Part shown: positions 1 through 7,602 of the stretch, one piece after another
How the letters are laid out: each line of letters begins with the position of its first letter
Position numbering within the stretch: the stretch's first letter is position 1
The notes under the pieces: generated by a model
Database searches by the model: none
Seen by the model: the letters and a program-made list of their open reading frames with translations, nothing else
Told to the model about the DNA's origin: nothing
Origin: a virus
Reading direction: 5' to 3' (one strand)
IMG/VR virus record: IMGVR_UViG_3300008120_000938
Location: 1-24,560 of that record
DNA: 24,560 nt
Position numbers and translations under genes: made by a program

Positions 1-486
1 AGATCTTCAGTAGTTCAAAACCGTACTCTAGGAAATAAGATTGACGGTAATGCTGCAAAAAATGTACAGCTCTACGAAAAGCCTTTTTCTAGAAAGAATA
101 TATACGATAACTTTAATGTTCTACAAAATCAAAAGCCGCAGAGAGAATATACAGTAGTAGTAACTCCTGACTATGTCACTGTAAATTATACTGTTATAAT
201 GTGGACTAACTTTGTAGAACAAATGAACAAATTAATTGAAGCAGTTAACTTTGCTTCTAATTCTTACTGGGGAGACCCCGATTCTTTTCAGTTTCTCGCT
301 AAGACTGAAACGTTTAATGACGCCCAAGTCTACGAGCAAGGTGAGGATAGACTTGTAAGAACTGAATTTGATCTCACTGTAAACGGTTATTTGATTCCGG
401 ATTCACTGAATGCATATCTCGCACAGCTATCTGGAAAGACCTACAATATCTGTAAAATAGTGTTTACCACCGAGCAGGTCCAGTAA
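1..486 (+). CDS. Putative phage virion protein (neck/tail-completion-like), 5'-truncated
   Basis: The frame is open from base 1, so the 5' end lies outside the window; 161 residues are visible and end at a TAA. An internal ATG at 199 is not the likely start, because the frame continues cleanly upstream with similar composition. The visible part has a beta-rich stretch followed by a segment around WTNFVEQMNKLIEAVNFA and a C-terminal half with GEDRLVRTEFDLTVNGYL. I associate this pattern with small virion proteins of T4-like environmental phages, possibly a neck or tail-terminator type protein, but I cannot name a specific T4 homologue. Its place directly before the tail-fibre genes supports a structural role. 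Confidence is high that it is a gene and low on the exact function. Confidence 0.6.
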   Translation, partial: RSSVVQNRTLGNKIDGNAAKNVQLYEKPFSRKNIYDNFNVLQNQKPQREYTVVVTPDYVTVNYTVIMWTNFVEQMNKLIEAVNFASNSYWGDPDSFQFLAKTETFNDAQVYEQGEDRLVRTEFDLTVNGYLIPDSLNAYLAQLSGKTYNICKIVFTTEQVQ

Positions 487-513
487 CGCCAGGTTGTTTA
501 TTGTTGCGGAATT

Positions 514-525
514 AACTATTTATAA
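514..525 (+). promoter_or_regulatory. Candidate phage promoter motif (CTATTTAT copy 1)
   Basis: AACTATTTATAA lies in the 54-base gap before the GTG at 541, with the CTATTTAT core at 516-523. The same octamer occurs in five other intergenic gaps of this window, always on this strand. I infer a phage promoter element; no transcription start can be seen directly. Confidence 0.45.
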
Positions 526-540
526 ACAAATTTCTTAGGC

Positions 541-1893
541 GTGGCCAATACTATTTCACTCGCGGGTATATCACCCGGCCAAATAATTGAAGCCGATCAG
601 CTCCAAAGGGTTATATATGCGTTGAACGGAGTAAGTGGTAGCGACATTATAATGTCCGGCAGCCTAGGGGTTACCGGATCGGCCGAGTTTTCTAGTTCTG
701 TAGTGTTTTTTGCAGGCGCAACTGGATCTTTATTTGGTACTTCTAGCTGGGCTCTCAACGCTATAACAGCATCTTACGCACTCAACGCTGCAGGAAGCGA
801 CACCGGATCCCTTCTCTTAACCGCTTCTTTCACCAACCCTTCTATTACTTTTACAAAAGGAAACGGAACTACTTTCTTAATTAACTTATCAACGTTAGTT
901 CCAAACACAGCATCATATGCCCTCAATGCTGGTACTGCTTCATACTTTAGCGGTTCAATTTCAAACGCAATTTCCGCTTCTTATGCATTAAGTGCTTCAT
1001 ATTCGTTATTTGCAGCTACCGCTTCGTATGCTCAAATATTTCCTTTCACTGGTTCAGCTATAATTAGCAGCAGTTTAAGTGTAACAGGTAGCGCAAATGT
1101 TACCGGTTCGTTATTCGTTAACGGATTACTAGTCGGTGCTGATACTGGCGCACAGTTAGCTATATGGCGATACACTTCAAGTCTCTTAACAGGAGTAGAT
1201 CCTGGCCCCGGCTACTTTAGACTCAATGCAGTATGGTCCTCATCACCGAATTCAGCATCTTTTGATAATTTTGCCTATAATCCAAGTGTTAGTTTCTCTG
1301 GCTACTTAGATAATCTTACTGTAGGTACTATAATTAAACTCGTTAGCCTTACCGAAGGCGGTACTTACAAGTTATTACAAATTACTAGCACTACTCCACC
1401 TGAAACCGGCTACGAAACATACGGAGTATCGCAGTTAACATCAGCAGGTAATGATCCTAATGATGGCGATCAATTCGCATTCATTCCTGTAGGTTCACCA
1501 GGTGTAGGCTTTGATACTATTGCCAATCCAGGTCCAGGTAGAGTGATTTTATCAGACGGATCTACCAACGCAGCCTCCGCTTCTGTAAATCTGATATTTA
1601 CAGGCAGTAATTTTCTCGTAACCGGCTCTACGATTTTCAATGCAATACAAGGAGAAACCAATATTGTAACTGTAAGATCAGGTAGTGCTAACTACTTAAC
1701 AATAAATACAGCTAGTTTTTTCGACATATATAGCAATCTGTTTAATGTACGTAACCAAACTACACAGCAACCTGTATTAACTGTAAGTCAGAGTATAGTT
1801 CAAATAGCAACTCATTCAGTAGCACCAGCCGGTACAGCACCAAATGGGGGATTATATTTTACTTCTACGAGTTTCTACGTAGGTCTGGACTAA
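541..1893 (+). CDS. Tail fibre / adhesin-like structural protein
   Basis: This is a 450-residue protein starting at GTG 541. An in-frame TAA at 523-525 rules out any start further upstream. It is dominated by short repeats of the type TASYALNA and SGSLxVTGS, which in phage fibres form extended trimeric beta or triple-helix stems. A less repetitive segment at roughly residues 200-350 may be a folded inserted domain. The C-terminus (GGLYFTSTSFYVGLD) resembles the short ends of other phage fibre proteins. There is no S74 chaperone domain or other recognisable enzymatic domain. A 20-base sequence at 733-752, encoding part of FGTSSWALNA, is repeated exactly at 3594-3613 in the large fibre gene, which points to module exchange between fibre genes. 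The fibre class call is firm; the receptor is unknown. Confidence 0.75.
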   Translation: MANTISLAGISPGQIIEADQLQRVIYALNGVSGSDIIMSGSLGVTGSAEFSSSVVFFAGATGSLFGTSSWALNAITASYALNAAGSDTGSLLLTASFTNPSITFTKGNGTTFLINLSTLVPNTASYALNAGTASYFSGSISNAISASYALSASYSLFAATASYAQIFPFTGSAIISSSLSVTGSANVTGSLFVNGLLVGADTGAQLAIWRYTSSLLTGVDPGPGYFRLNAVWSSSPNSASFDNFAYNPSVSFSGYLDNLTVGTIIKLVSLTEGGTYKLLQITSTTPPETGYETYGVSQLTSAGNDPNDGDQFAFIPVGSPGVGFDTIANPGPGRVILSDGSTNAASASVNLIFTGSNFLVTGSTIFNAIQGETNIVTVRSGSANYLTINTASFFDIYSNLFNVRNQTTQQPVLTVSQSIVQIATHSVAPAGTAPNGGLYFTSTSFYVGLD

Positions 1894-1897
1894 AAAT

Positions 1898-1909
1898 AAC
1901 TATTTATTA
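1898..1909 (+). promoter_or_regulatory. Candidate phage promoter motif (CTATTTAT copy 2)
   Basis: AACTATTTATTA lies in the 36-base gap between the 541-1893 fibre gene and the ATG at 1930. The core at 1900-1907 starts 30 bases before the start codon. It has the same strand and context as the other copies. Confidence 0.45.
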
Positions 1910-1929
1910 CCGTAAAACCTTAAATCAAA

Positions 1930-2343
1930 ATGGCAAATTGGAAAAAAGTCGTAGTATCGGGTAGTGCAGCCGAACTAGATAGTCTCAGAATAGCAAATAA
2001 CGGGCTAGTAGTAACCGGATCGGTGAAAGCTGGTCTGAGTAATTCAAACCAAGCTAACATCGTTTCTTACGATACAGCAACTGGCCAGTTCTTCTATCAA
2101 GGAACCGGTTCATTTACTGCAACTACTGCTTCTTATATCCTAAGCTCTGGTGTTGATGGTCCTCTAGGAATGAATAGCATTGCTAGCGCTTCACAAGCAC
2201 TTACTGCATCTCTTGCTCTAAGAACTACTGGAAGTCTTTCTCAAGTAGCAAGTAGAGGTATTGCACCATTTAGCTTTGACGGTAGTACAAACGTGCAAAT
2301 CGAAGTAAGCGGTGCTGCTCAATTAAATAACACGAATTCGTAG
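1930..2343 (+). CDS. Tail fibre protein, N-terminal part (frameshifted gene)
   Basis: This is 137 residues ending at TAG 2341-2343. The N-terminus (MANWKKVVVSGS) closely matches that of the 3492 fibre (MPNWKKLIVSGS). The shared start is probably the part that attaches to the virion or to a common base protein. The rest has TASY and TGS repeats and ends abruptly in an Asn-rich segment in the middle of a repeat. The coding signal continues without a gap in a different frame (2331-3152), where a matching repeat (FTYDGG...VAVSGAS) mirrors FSFDGS...IEVSGAA just before the break. The two pieces are therefore one fibre gene split by an out-of-frame lesion near 2331-2343. No slippery heptamer is visible, so programmed frameshifting is unlikely. 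Confidence 0.7.
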   Translation: MANWKKVVVSGSAAELDSLRIANNGLVVTGSVKAGLSNSNQANIVSYDTATGQFFYQGTGSFTATTASYILSSGVDGPLGMNSIASASQALTASLALRTTGSLSQVASRGIAPFSFDGSTNVQIEVSGAAQLNNTNS

Positions 2344-3152
2344 GAGTTACCAACCTACCTGATTTAACTCAAGGTACTGGTATTACAGCCTTTACTTATG
2401 ACGGTGGTGCAACTGCTACTGTAGCAGTATCTGGAGCCTCTAGCTTAACAACTGATAAGATTACAAAATGGACCGGTGATGCATTTGCAAATACCAGTCT
2501 TTCTGATAACGGAACAGTAGTCAGCGGTGCTAGTTCAATTCAATTGACCGGAACTAATTCAAGCCTAACCGGTTCATTTACCGGATCATTCAAAGGCGAC
2601 GGATCTCAGTTGACCGGACTAGTAACGACCTTGAAGATTACCGGTTCTTATTCTACAGAACCTTCAACCTTTACCACTGTTGATCTCCTCAACCAAGGAT
2701 TAACAATTGCAGGTACACTCAATGAGATCAACGTTACTGCTTCTGCACAAACAGTAACTATCGGACTACCTGGATATGTTGAAGTAACCGACCTAACTGT
2801 TAATAACAACTTAGTTGTACTTGGTACTGCTAGCTTCCAAAATACAACTAACTTAGAGATCAAAGATAGATTCATCCTCTTAGCTTCTGGTTCAAATACG
2901 CCCGGCGATGGAGGTTTAGTTGTACAGCAAGCAACTCAAGACGTAGGAGAGCTATTCGGATTCGATAACGGAACCCAAAGATGGGCTGTAACAGGATCAT
3001 TCAACGCTTCTCTTTCATCTTTCACACCTGATGCATTCATGGCAGCAGTAGTAGAGGGAGCTAGCGGAGATCCAACCACAGCACCTGCTAAGTATGTAGC
3101 AAAAGGTAATATATTCGTAGGAAGCGATGAAACAATTTGGATTTATTCTTAA
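2331..3152 (+). CDS. Tail fibre protein, C-terminal part (frameshifted gene)
   Basis: This reading frame is open from 2331, just after TAA 2328-2330 in this frame. It continues the protein begun at 1930. The first conventional start inside it is a TTG at 2544, which falls mid-repeat and is not a convincing initiation site. The segment carries the repeat FTYDGG...VAVSGAS, then GSFTGSFKGDGSQLTGL, a typical fibre linker, and a beta-rich C-terminal domain with LEIKDRFILLASGS and a terminal IFVGSDETIWIYS. Together with the upstream part the intact protein would be about 400 residues. It is either a real mutation, leaving the gene inactive, or an assembly or sequencing error. Confidence 0.7.
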   Translation, partial: HEFVGVTNLPDLTQGTGITAFTYDGGATATVAVSGASSLTTDKITKWTGDAFANTSLSDNGTVVSGASSIQLTGTNSSLTGSFTGSFKGDGSQLTGLVTTLKITGSYSTEPSTFTTVDLLNQGLTIAGTLNEINVTASAQTVTIGLPGYVEVTDLTVNNNLVVLGTASFQNTTNLEIKDRFILLASGSNTPGDGGLVVQQATQDVGELFGFDNGTQRWAVTGSFNASLSSFTPDAFMAAVVEGASGDPTTAPAKYVAKGNIFVGSDETIWIYS

Positions 3153-3174
3153 TAGGTTTTTAAAAAAGATAGTT

Positions 3175-3381
3175 ATGGGGTTTAACGCAAGAAATCTAAC
3201 TGTAAATAACAACAGCGTAGAGGAGCCCAAACCGGCTCCTTTACCTGTTTTAAATTTAAAAAAAGACGAAGTTGAGCATCTTTTGAATCTCGTTCGAGAA
3301 TCTCATTTTAAAGGAGAACACGTTCAAAAAATCTTTGAACTCGTGTTAAAACTACAGGATTACTATATTAAGCTTCCCTGA
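3175..3381 (+). CDS. Small conserved phage protein of unknown function
   Basis: This is a 68-residue protein. I place the start at ATG 3175 rather than at the earlier in-frame ATG 3127, because 3127 lies inside the preceding fibre gene and the added N-terminus looks non-native. A Pro-rich linker (EEPKPAPLPVL) is followed by an amphipathic helical region with LNLKKDEVEHLLNLVRE and a FKGEHVQKIFELVLKL segment. I have seen this layout in small ORFs of aquatic T4-like phages, but I know no function for it. It sits 22 bases after the broken fibre gene and just before a candidate promoter. Confidence 0.65.
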   Translation: MGFNARNLTVNNNSVEEPKPAPLPVLNLKKDEVEHLLNLVRESHFKGEHVQKIFELVLKLQDYYIKLP

Positions 3382-3386
3382 TTCTC

Positions 3387-3400
3387 TGCTATTTATATTA
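3387..3400 (+). promoter_or_regulatory. Candidate phage promoter motif (CTATTTAT copy 3)
   Basis: The sequence is TGCTATTTATATTA, with the core at 3389-3396. It lies in the 110-base gap before the large fibre gene. The distance to the ATG at 3492 is about 100 bases, the longest of the set, which leaves room for a structured leader. Confidence 0.42.
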
Positions 3401-3437
3401 AGGACAGCACTGTTGGCCCGGTAAGGGAAGTAGGCGT

Positions 3438-3456
3438 ATACACGGCATAAGTGTAT
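3438..3456 (+). other. Leader hairpin upstream of the large fibre gene
   Basis: ATACAC (3438-3443) pairs perfectly with GTGTAT (3451-3456) around a 7-base loop, and two G-T wobble pairs can extend the stem. It lies between candidate promoter copy 3 and the ATG at 3492. It is not followed by a U-run, so it is unlikely to be a terminator. Any role in mRNA stability or translation is speculative. Confidence 0.3.
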
Positions 3457-3491
3457 GTATCTAACCGCAGAAGAAACTGTCACAATATAGT

Positions 3492-6400
3492 ATGCCAAAT
3501 TGGAAAAAACTCATTGTCAGTGGATCAGATGCATCACTGAATTCTCTCGTAGTAGCTACAAACGTCAATGCCCAGTCCTTTACAGGATCACTGTTTGGTA
3601 CTTCTAGCTGGGCGTTAAACGCTACTACTGCCTCTTTTGTTACTGCATCCAACGTATATGGCCCTTATGGAGCAAGTAGCGTATTGAGTGCTTCTTACGC
3701 ACAGACTGCTTCTTATGCCGTAAATATTACAGTATCAGGAGCTATACAAAATGTAGACTATATTGATTTCGATACTACAGCTAGCTACACACTTGCAGAA
3801 GGAAGGCTAGGATGGGATAGTGGAGATGGAACATTACAATTAGGTTTAGCTGGCGGAACCGTACAGTACTCTGTCGGTGAAACGCTTTATGCATATGTAT
3901 ATAATGCAGAAGCAACCACTCTGACAAAAGGACAGGCAGTCTATATTTCCGGATCACAAGGAAACAGGGTTGCCGTCAAATTAGCAAACGATTCCGGAGA
4001 TCCTTCTTCTGCAGGAACATTAGGGTTAGTTGCCGAAACTATTGCTGCAGGAGGTACAGGATGGGTAATTACTGAAGGTCCTTTAAGAAAGCTAAACACC
4101 CTAGGATTGACAGCAGGAAAGCTCGTTTTCCTCAGTTCTACCCCAGGGGACTACACTCAGACACCTCCCACTGCCCCAAGCCATAGTGTAAGACTAGGAT
4201 ACGTAGAAAGAGTTAGTGCAACAGTAGGATCAATTTTCGTTAAGGTCGATAATGGGTATGAAATAGGAGAACTTCACGATGTAGTAGATAACACAACAAC
4301 ATCTTCATACGGCGATTTACTTATTAAGAGCGGTAGTGTTTGGATTAATTCAAAACAACTTACCGGCTCCTACACATTAACAGGTTCGTTAAGTACAAGC
4401 GGTTCAAATGTCTTTATTGGTAACCAAACAGTAACTGGTAGTTTATTTACTAGCGGATCAAATACATTAATTGGATCTACAACATTAACCGGTAGTTTAA
4501 ATATTACTGGATCTACTACTCAAGTAGGTAATAACAACCTAGTAGGTAATACATCGCTATCTGGAAGCCTGACTATATCAGGATCTCAAGGCGCCTCAAC
4601 ACCAACTATTAATATTTTTGGTGACATAGAGCAGACAGGTTATACTAGATTCCTTCCAGTAACAACAAATATAAACACATCAATATCTGCCTCTTACATT
4701 TATGTAAGTGGAACTACAAATGACTTATATTTCTCTCAAAATGGAGCTGGATATAGTAATACAACTCGTTTACGTTGGTTAGAAGGTAATTTATACACAG
4801 GTTTATTAAACGGCGGTGTAATTACCTCACAATCATCCACAGTTTACCAGATATCAAGTGGTAGCGGTATTATAGTTAATTTAAACGCAAGTTTAAATGA
4901 TAATCCATACCCTACAGTCCAATACTTAAACTGGCCTAATCTTTCAGCTAGTATTGCTCCTTTTACAGCATCTTATGACCAAGCATTTGTTGGTATTGAT
5001 TCAACAAACAACATTTTTGCTCAAGGAACACCTTTCTCTAACGGCCAATTTGATACTGTAATAAACATTGGTAACGTACTATTCCAAAACGGATCTACAA
5101 TTAATGGTTTTAAAACACAACCTTCTGTAGCATATGGTTTTGAACAATCACAAAATGTATTTAATAGAGCATTTGGACCATTAAAATTATCTGGTTATAC
5201 TTTATCTCCTAGTGGATCAAGTACAGGAAGTTTAATAGTAGGAAGCGGTACTGCTTATGCACCTGGGTCTAATTACACAATAGATCCAAATGAACCTTAT
5301 TATACAGTTGACTCTGGTACTAATATATCTAAAATATTTAGATACTATCAATCAGGATCTAGCTGGGTTTATAATACAAATGCTGGTGCTGGTTTTACAA
5401 CTGTAGATCCAACTCAATATTCTAATAATGGTGTTTTAACAAACGTAGGCGCCGGTAACTGGTCTGTTCAAAGAGTGTTCTGGTTCCCTAATAGTGTAAC
5501 TAAAGCAATAGTGGTTTACTACGGTAACGCCATTTATGCTACTGAAAATGATGCTCTTGCAAACATCCCGTTTGAATCGTTTGTTGAAGCACCAAATACA
5601 GCAGCTAATGCTATTTACCTTGGAGCTATTGTAATTAACGGTAGCGGTGTATTTACAAACCCTAGTACTTTTACAATCTACCCCGGAGGCCTATTTAGGC
5701 AAGTAGGAGGATCTGGAGGCGGAGGATCAGTAGTAACACAAACACTATCCGGCCTGTCTGACGTTAACATATCTGGACCAACTGATTACCAACCTCTAGT
5801 TTACAGTACAACTCAAGCAAAATGGATTAACGCATCCTTTATCAGTGCTTCTATTTCAGGAAATGCAGCTACAGCAACAACTGCTTCCTACGTACTAAAC
5901 GCAGTATCGGCATCGTTTGCAACTAGTGCGTCTTATGCCCTTTCAAGCTCTTATGCCTTGAATGCGACTTCTGCATCAAGTGTAACTGGAGGTACAACAA
6001 ATTACGTAGCTCTTTGGAAAACAAATACAGCATTAAGCCGTAGTGCTTTTTATCAAGACCCAAATAACAATAACTACGTAGGTTTATTTACTAACGCACC
6101 TTCTTACAGTCTGGATGTTCTCGGGGACGTAAGAGCACAAGTAGACTTGCGCGGTGAAGCTAAGGTATATTTCCCGAACCTAGCAGAAGGATCTCCGTCT
6201 ACAGATGTATTGATCTGGGATTCAGCTGTCGGCCAACTCTACCGTACCGGATCCAGCGGATTAAGCGTAGGTAGTGCCTCCTTCGCCACTTCTGCATCTA
6301 GAGCAATTAGTTCAGCAACAGCTTCTTATGTATTACAGTCTATATCTGCATCTTATGCAGCTACAGCCTCTTCAGCAGATAACTTTACTATTAGAAATAA

Positions 6401-7370
6401 CTTCTTTGTACCTTCAATAAGTGATCAAAGGATATTGTATAAATCAGGAAGCGCAGTAACTGGGTCAAATGATTTTACTTGGAATTACACCTCAAATCAA
6501 TTAACAATCAACGGAGGTGCTGCTTCCGGACAGATACAAGTTAATCCATTAGGCGTAGACGGCGTTTATTTAGGTGCTAGAGCTGGAATAACTGCAGGAG
6601 AAGCAGGTCTTTATAGCGCTAACAGCGATCAATCAATCGCACTCTATGATCCTGGTGTAAACAGCTACTATTACAGTAACGGTAATTATAAGTTTGACGG
6701 TAATATCCATCAATTTACAGGATCTGCAGCAATCACTCAAAACGTTACCGCCTCTAATGCACTTATTACAGGTACAATTACGGCACAGACCCTCGTTGTA
6801 CAGACTGTCACTTCTTCAATCGTTTATTCTTCAGGTAGTAACAGGTTCGGTAATCAGTTAAGTGATACACAGCAGTTTACAGGATCGGTATCTATTACTG
6901 GATCTCTGGCCGCAAGCCTGACTAATGTTGATCAAACTAATATCGTAGGCTATAATACGTCTACCGGTCAATTATTCTATCAATCTACAAGTTCACTAAG
7001 TGTCACTTCGGCATCCTATGCTGCTACAGCAAGCTATGCTACCGTATTTAACATCTCATCTTCACTATACTCTGCAGGAGCAAGAACAGCACCGGCCGGG
7101 GCAGAAACAGCTATCATAACCCTGAATACAGGGTCATATACAGCTGCATTCTTTGATTACACAGTATCATCAGGATCAAATGCTAGGGCCGGTACAGTAA
7201 TGTCGGTGTGGAATGGTGCAAGCGTTCAATATACAGATAATTCAACACTTGATATTGGAGGTACTTCTGATATTACGTTGAAGGTAGAAGTAGGAGGTGC
7301 TAACGCCCAGCTAGTAGCTACAACAACGACATCTGCTTGGACGGTGAAAACAACCTACAGATTAATATAA
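3492..7370 (+). CDS. Large multidomain tail fibre protein
   Basis: This is a 1292-residue protein with the shared fibre N-terminus MPNWKKLIVSGS. Residues about 30-100 are TASYA-type stem repeats. Residues about 100-265 form a folded domain (GETLYAYVYNAEATTLTKGQAVYISG ... GSIFVKVDNGYEIGELHDV in outline) that recurs in phage fibre and decoration proteins. Residues about 285-375 are TGSL repeats. Residues about 420-735 form an unrecognised globular region encoded by DNA poorer in G+C than its flanks. A Gly-Ser linker (GGSGGGGS, residues 739-746) is followed by the common fibre motif LSGLSDVNISGP, more TASYA stem, and a beta-rich C-terminal head domain (TLDIGGTSDITLKVEV) suited to receptor contact. 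There is no enzymatic or S74 domain. Fibre assignment is firm; the receptor is unknown. Confidence 0.8.
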   Translation: MPNWKKLIVSGSDASLNSLVVATNVNAQSFTGSLFGTSSWALNATTASFVTASNVYGPYGASSVLSASYAQTASYAVNITVSGAIQNVDYIDFDTTASYTLAEGRLGWDSGDGTLQLGLAGGTVQYSVGETLYAYVYNAEATTLTKGQAVYISGSQGNRVAVKLANDSGDPSSAGTLGLVAETIAAGGTGWVITEGPLRKLNTLGLTAGKLVFLSSTPGDYTQTPPTAPSHSVRLGYVERVSATVGSIFVKVDNGYEIGELHDVVDNTTTSSYGDLLIKSGSVWINSKQLTGSYTLTGSLSTSGSNVFIGNQTVTGSLFTSGSNTLIGSTTLTGSLNITGSTTQVGNNNLVGNTSLSGSLTISGSQGASTPTINIFGDIEQTGYTRFLPVTTNINTSISASYIYVSGTTNDLYFSQNGAGYSNTTRLRWLEGNLYTGLLNGGVITSQSSTVYQISSGSGIIVNLNASLNDNPYPTVQYLNWPNLSASIAPFTASYDQAFVGIDSTNNIFAQGTPFSNGQFDTVINIGNVLFQNGSTINGFKTQPSVAYGFEQSQNVFNRAFGPLKLSGYTLSPSGSSTGSLIVGSGTAYAPGSNYTIDPNEPYYTVDSGTNISKIFRYYQSGSSWVYNTNAGAGFTTVDPTQYSNNGVLTNVGAGNWSVQRVFWFPNSVTKAIVVYYGNAIYATENDALANIPFESFVEAPNTAANAIYLGAIVINGSGVFTNPSTFTIYPGGLFRQVGGSGGGGSVVTQTLSGLSDVNISGPTDYQPLVYSTTQAKWINASFISASISGNAATATTASYVLNAVSASFATSASYALSSSYALNATSASSVTGGTTNYVALWKTNTALSRSAFYQDPNNNNYVGLFTNAPSYSLDVLGDVRAQVDLRGEAKVYFPNLAEGSPSTDVLIWDSAVGQLYRTGSSGLSVGSASFATSASRAISSATASYVLQSISASYAATASSADNFTIRNNFFVPSISDQRILYKSGSAVTGSNDFTWNYTSNQLTINGGAASGQIQVNPLGVDGVYLGARAGITAGEAGLYSANSDQSIALYDPGVNSYYYSNGNYKFDGNIHQFTGSAAITQNVTASNALITGTITAQTLVVQTVTSSIVYSSGSNRFGNQLSDTQQFTGSVSITGSLAASLTNVDQTNIVGYNTSTGQLFYQSTSSLSVTSASYAATASYATVFNISSSLYSAGARTAPAGAETAIITLNTGSYTAAFFDYTVSSGSNARAGTVMSVWNGASVQYTDNSTLDIGGTSDITLKVEVGGANAQLVATTTTSAWTVKTTYRLI

Positions 7371-7375
7371 AGCTT

Positions 7376-7549
7376 ATGTATCAAGTACAAATGGAATTTA
7401 TTCCAGGTAATGATCAAATTTGGGTAGCACGTCTCAATCCAAACGATCCGGTATATGAATACCCGACCCTTATGGAAGCAGAAGCAAAAGCATTTGAGTT
7501 AGAAAGTGCCGATCCAACCAATAGAAAGTATAGAGTTGTAGAGGTATAA
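7376..7549 (+). CDS. Small protein of unknown function
   Basis: This is a 57-residue protein (MYQVQMEFIPGND...YRVVEV). I use ATG 7376, five bases after the stop of the large fibre gene, rather than the in-frame TTG at 7337 inside that gene. The predicted fold is short alpha/beta: a strand with IWVARLNP, a helix with TLMEAEAKAFELE and a final strand. It may be translated together with the fibre gene and may be a fibre accessory or chaperone-like protein. That role is suggested only by position; I do not recognise the family. Confidence 0.6.
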   Translation: MYQVQMEFIPGNDQIWVARLNPNDPVYEYPTLMEAEAKAFELESADPTNRKYRVVEV

Positions 7550-7560
7550 CTATTTATATA
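7548..7560 (+). promoter_or_regulatory. Candidate phage promoter motif (CTATTTAT copy 4)
   Basis: The sequence is AACTATTTATATA, with the core at 7550-7557, beginning at the stop codon of the small 7376 gene. It lies 53 bases before the ATG at 7603. Confidence 0.45.
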
Positions 7561-7570
7561 CAAAACCCCT

Positions 7571-7594
7571 ATCTCAGGGAAAGTGAACTGAGAT
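7571..7594 (+). other. Leader hairpin before the S74 fibre gene
   Basis: ATCTCAG (7571-7577) pairs perfectly with CTGAGAT (7588-7594) around a 10-base loop. The stem ends 8 bases before the ATG at 7603, close enough to affect ribosome access. It lies downstream of the candidate promoter, so it would be at the 5' end of the transcript. No poly-U follows, so a terminator is unlikely. Confidence 0.4.
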
Positions 7595-7602
7595 GATATA
7601 AT

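Noticed and set aside
2329-2343. Programmed -1 ribosomal frameshift joining the two fibre halves
   Set aside because: There is no X-XXY-YYZ slippery heptamer near the overlap, and no strong downstream stem was seen. A missing repeat segment also points to deletion.
3127-3174. Upstream ATG for the 68-residue protein
   Set aside because: It lies inside the preceding fibre gene and gives an N-terminus of fibre sequence in another frame. ATG 3175 after the fibre stop fits better.
3382-3491. tRNA or other structured RNA gene in the 110-base gap
   Set aside because: Only a short hairpin is present; there is no cloverleaf, no T-loop GTTC-type sequence and no acceptor stem.
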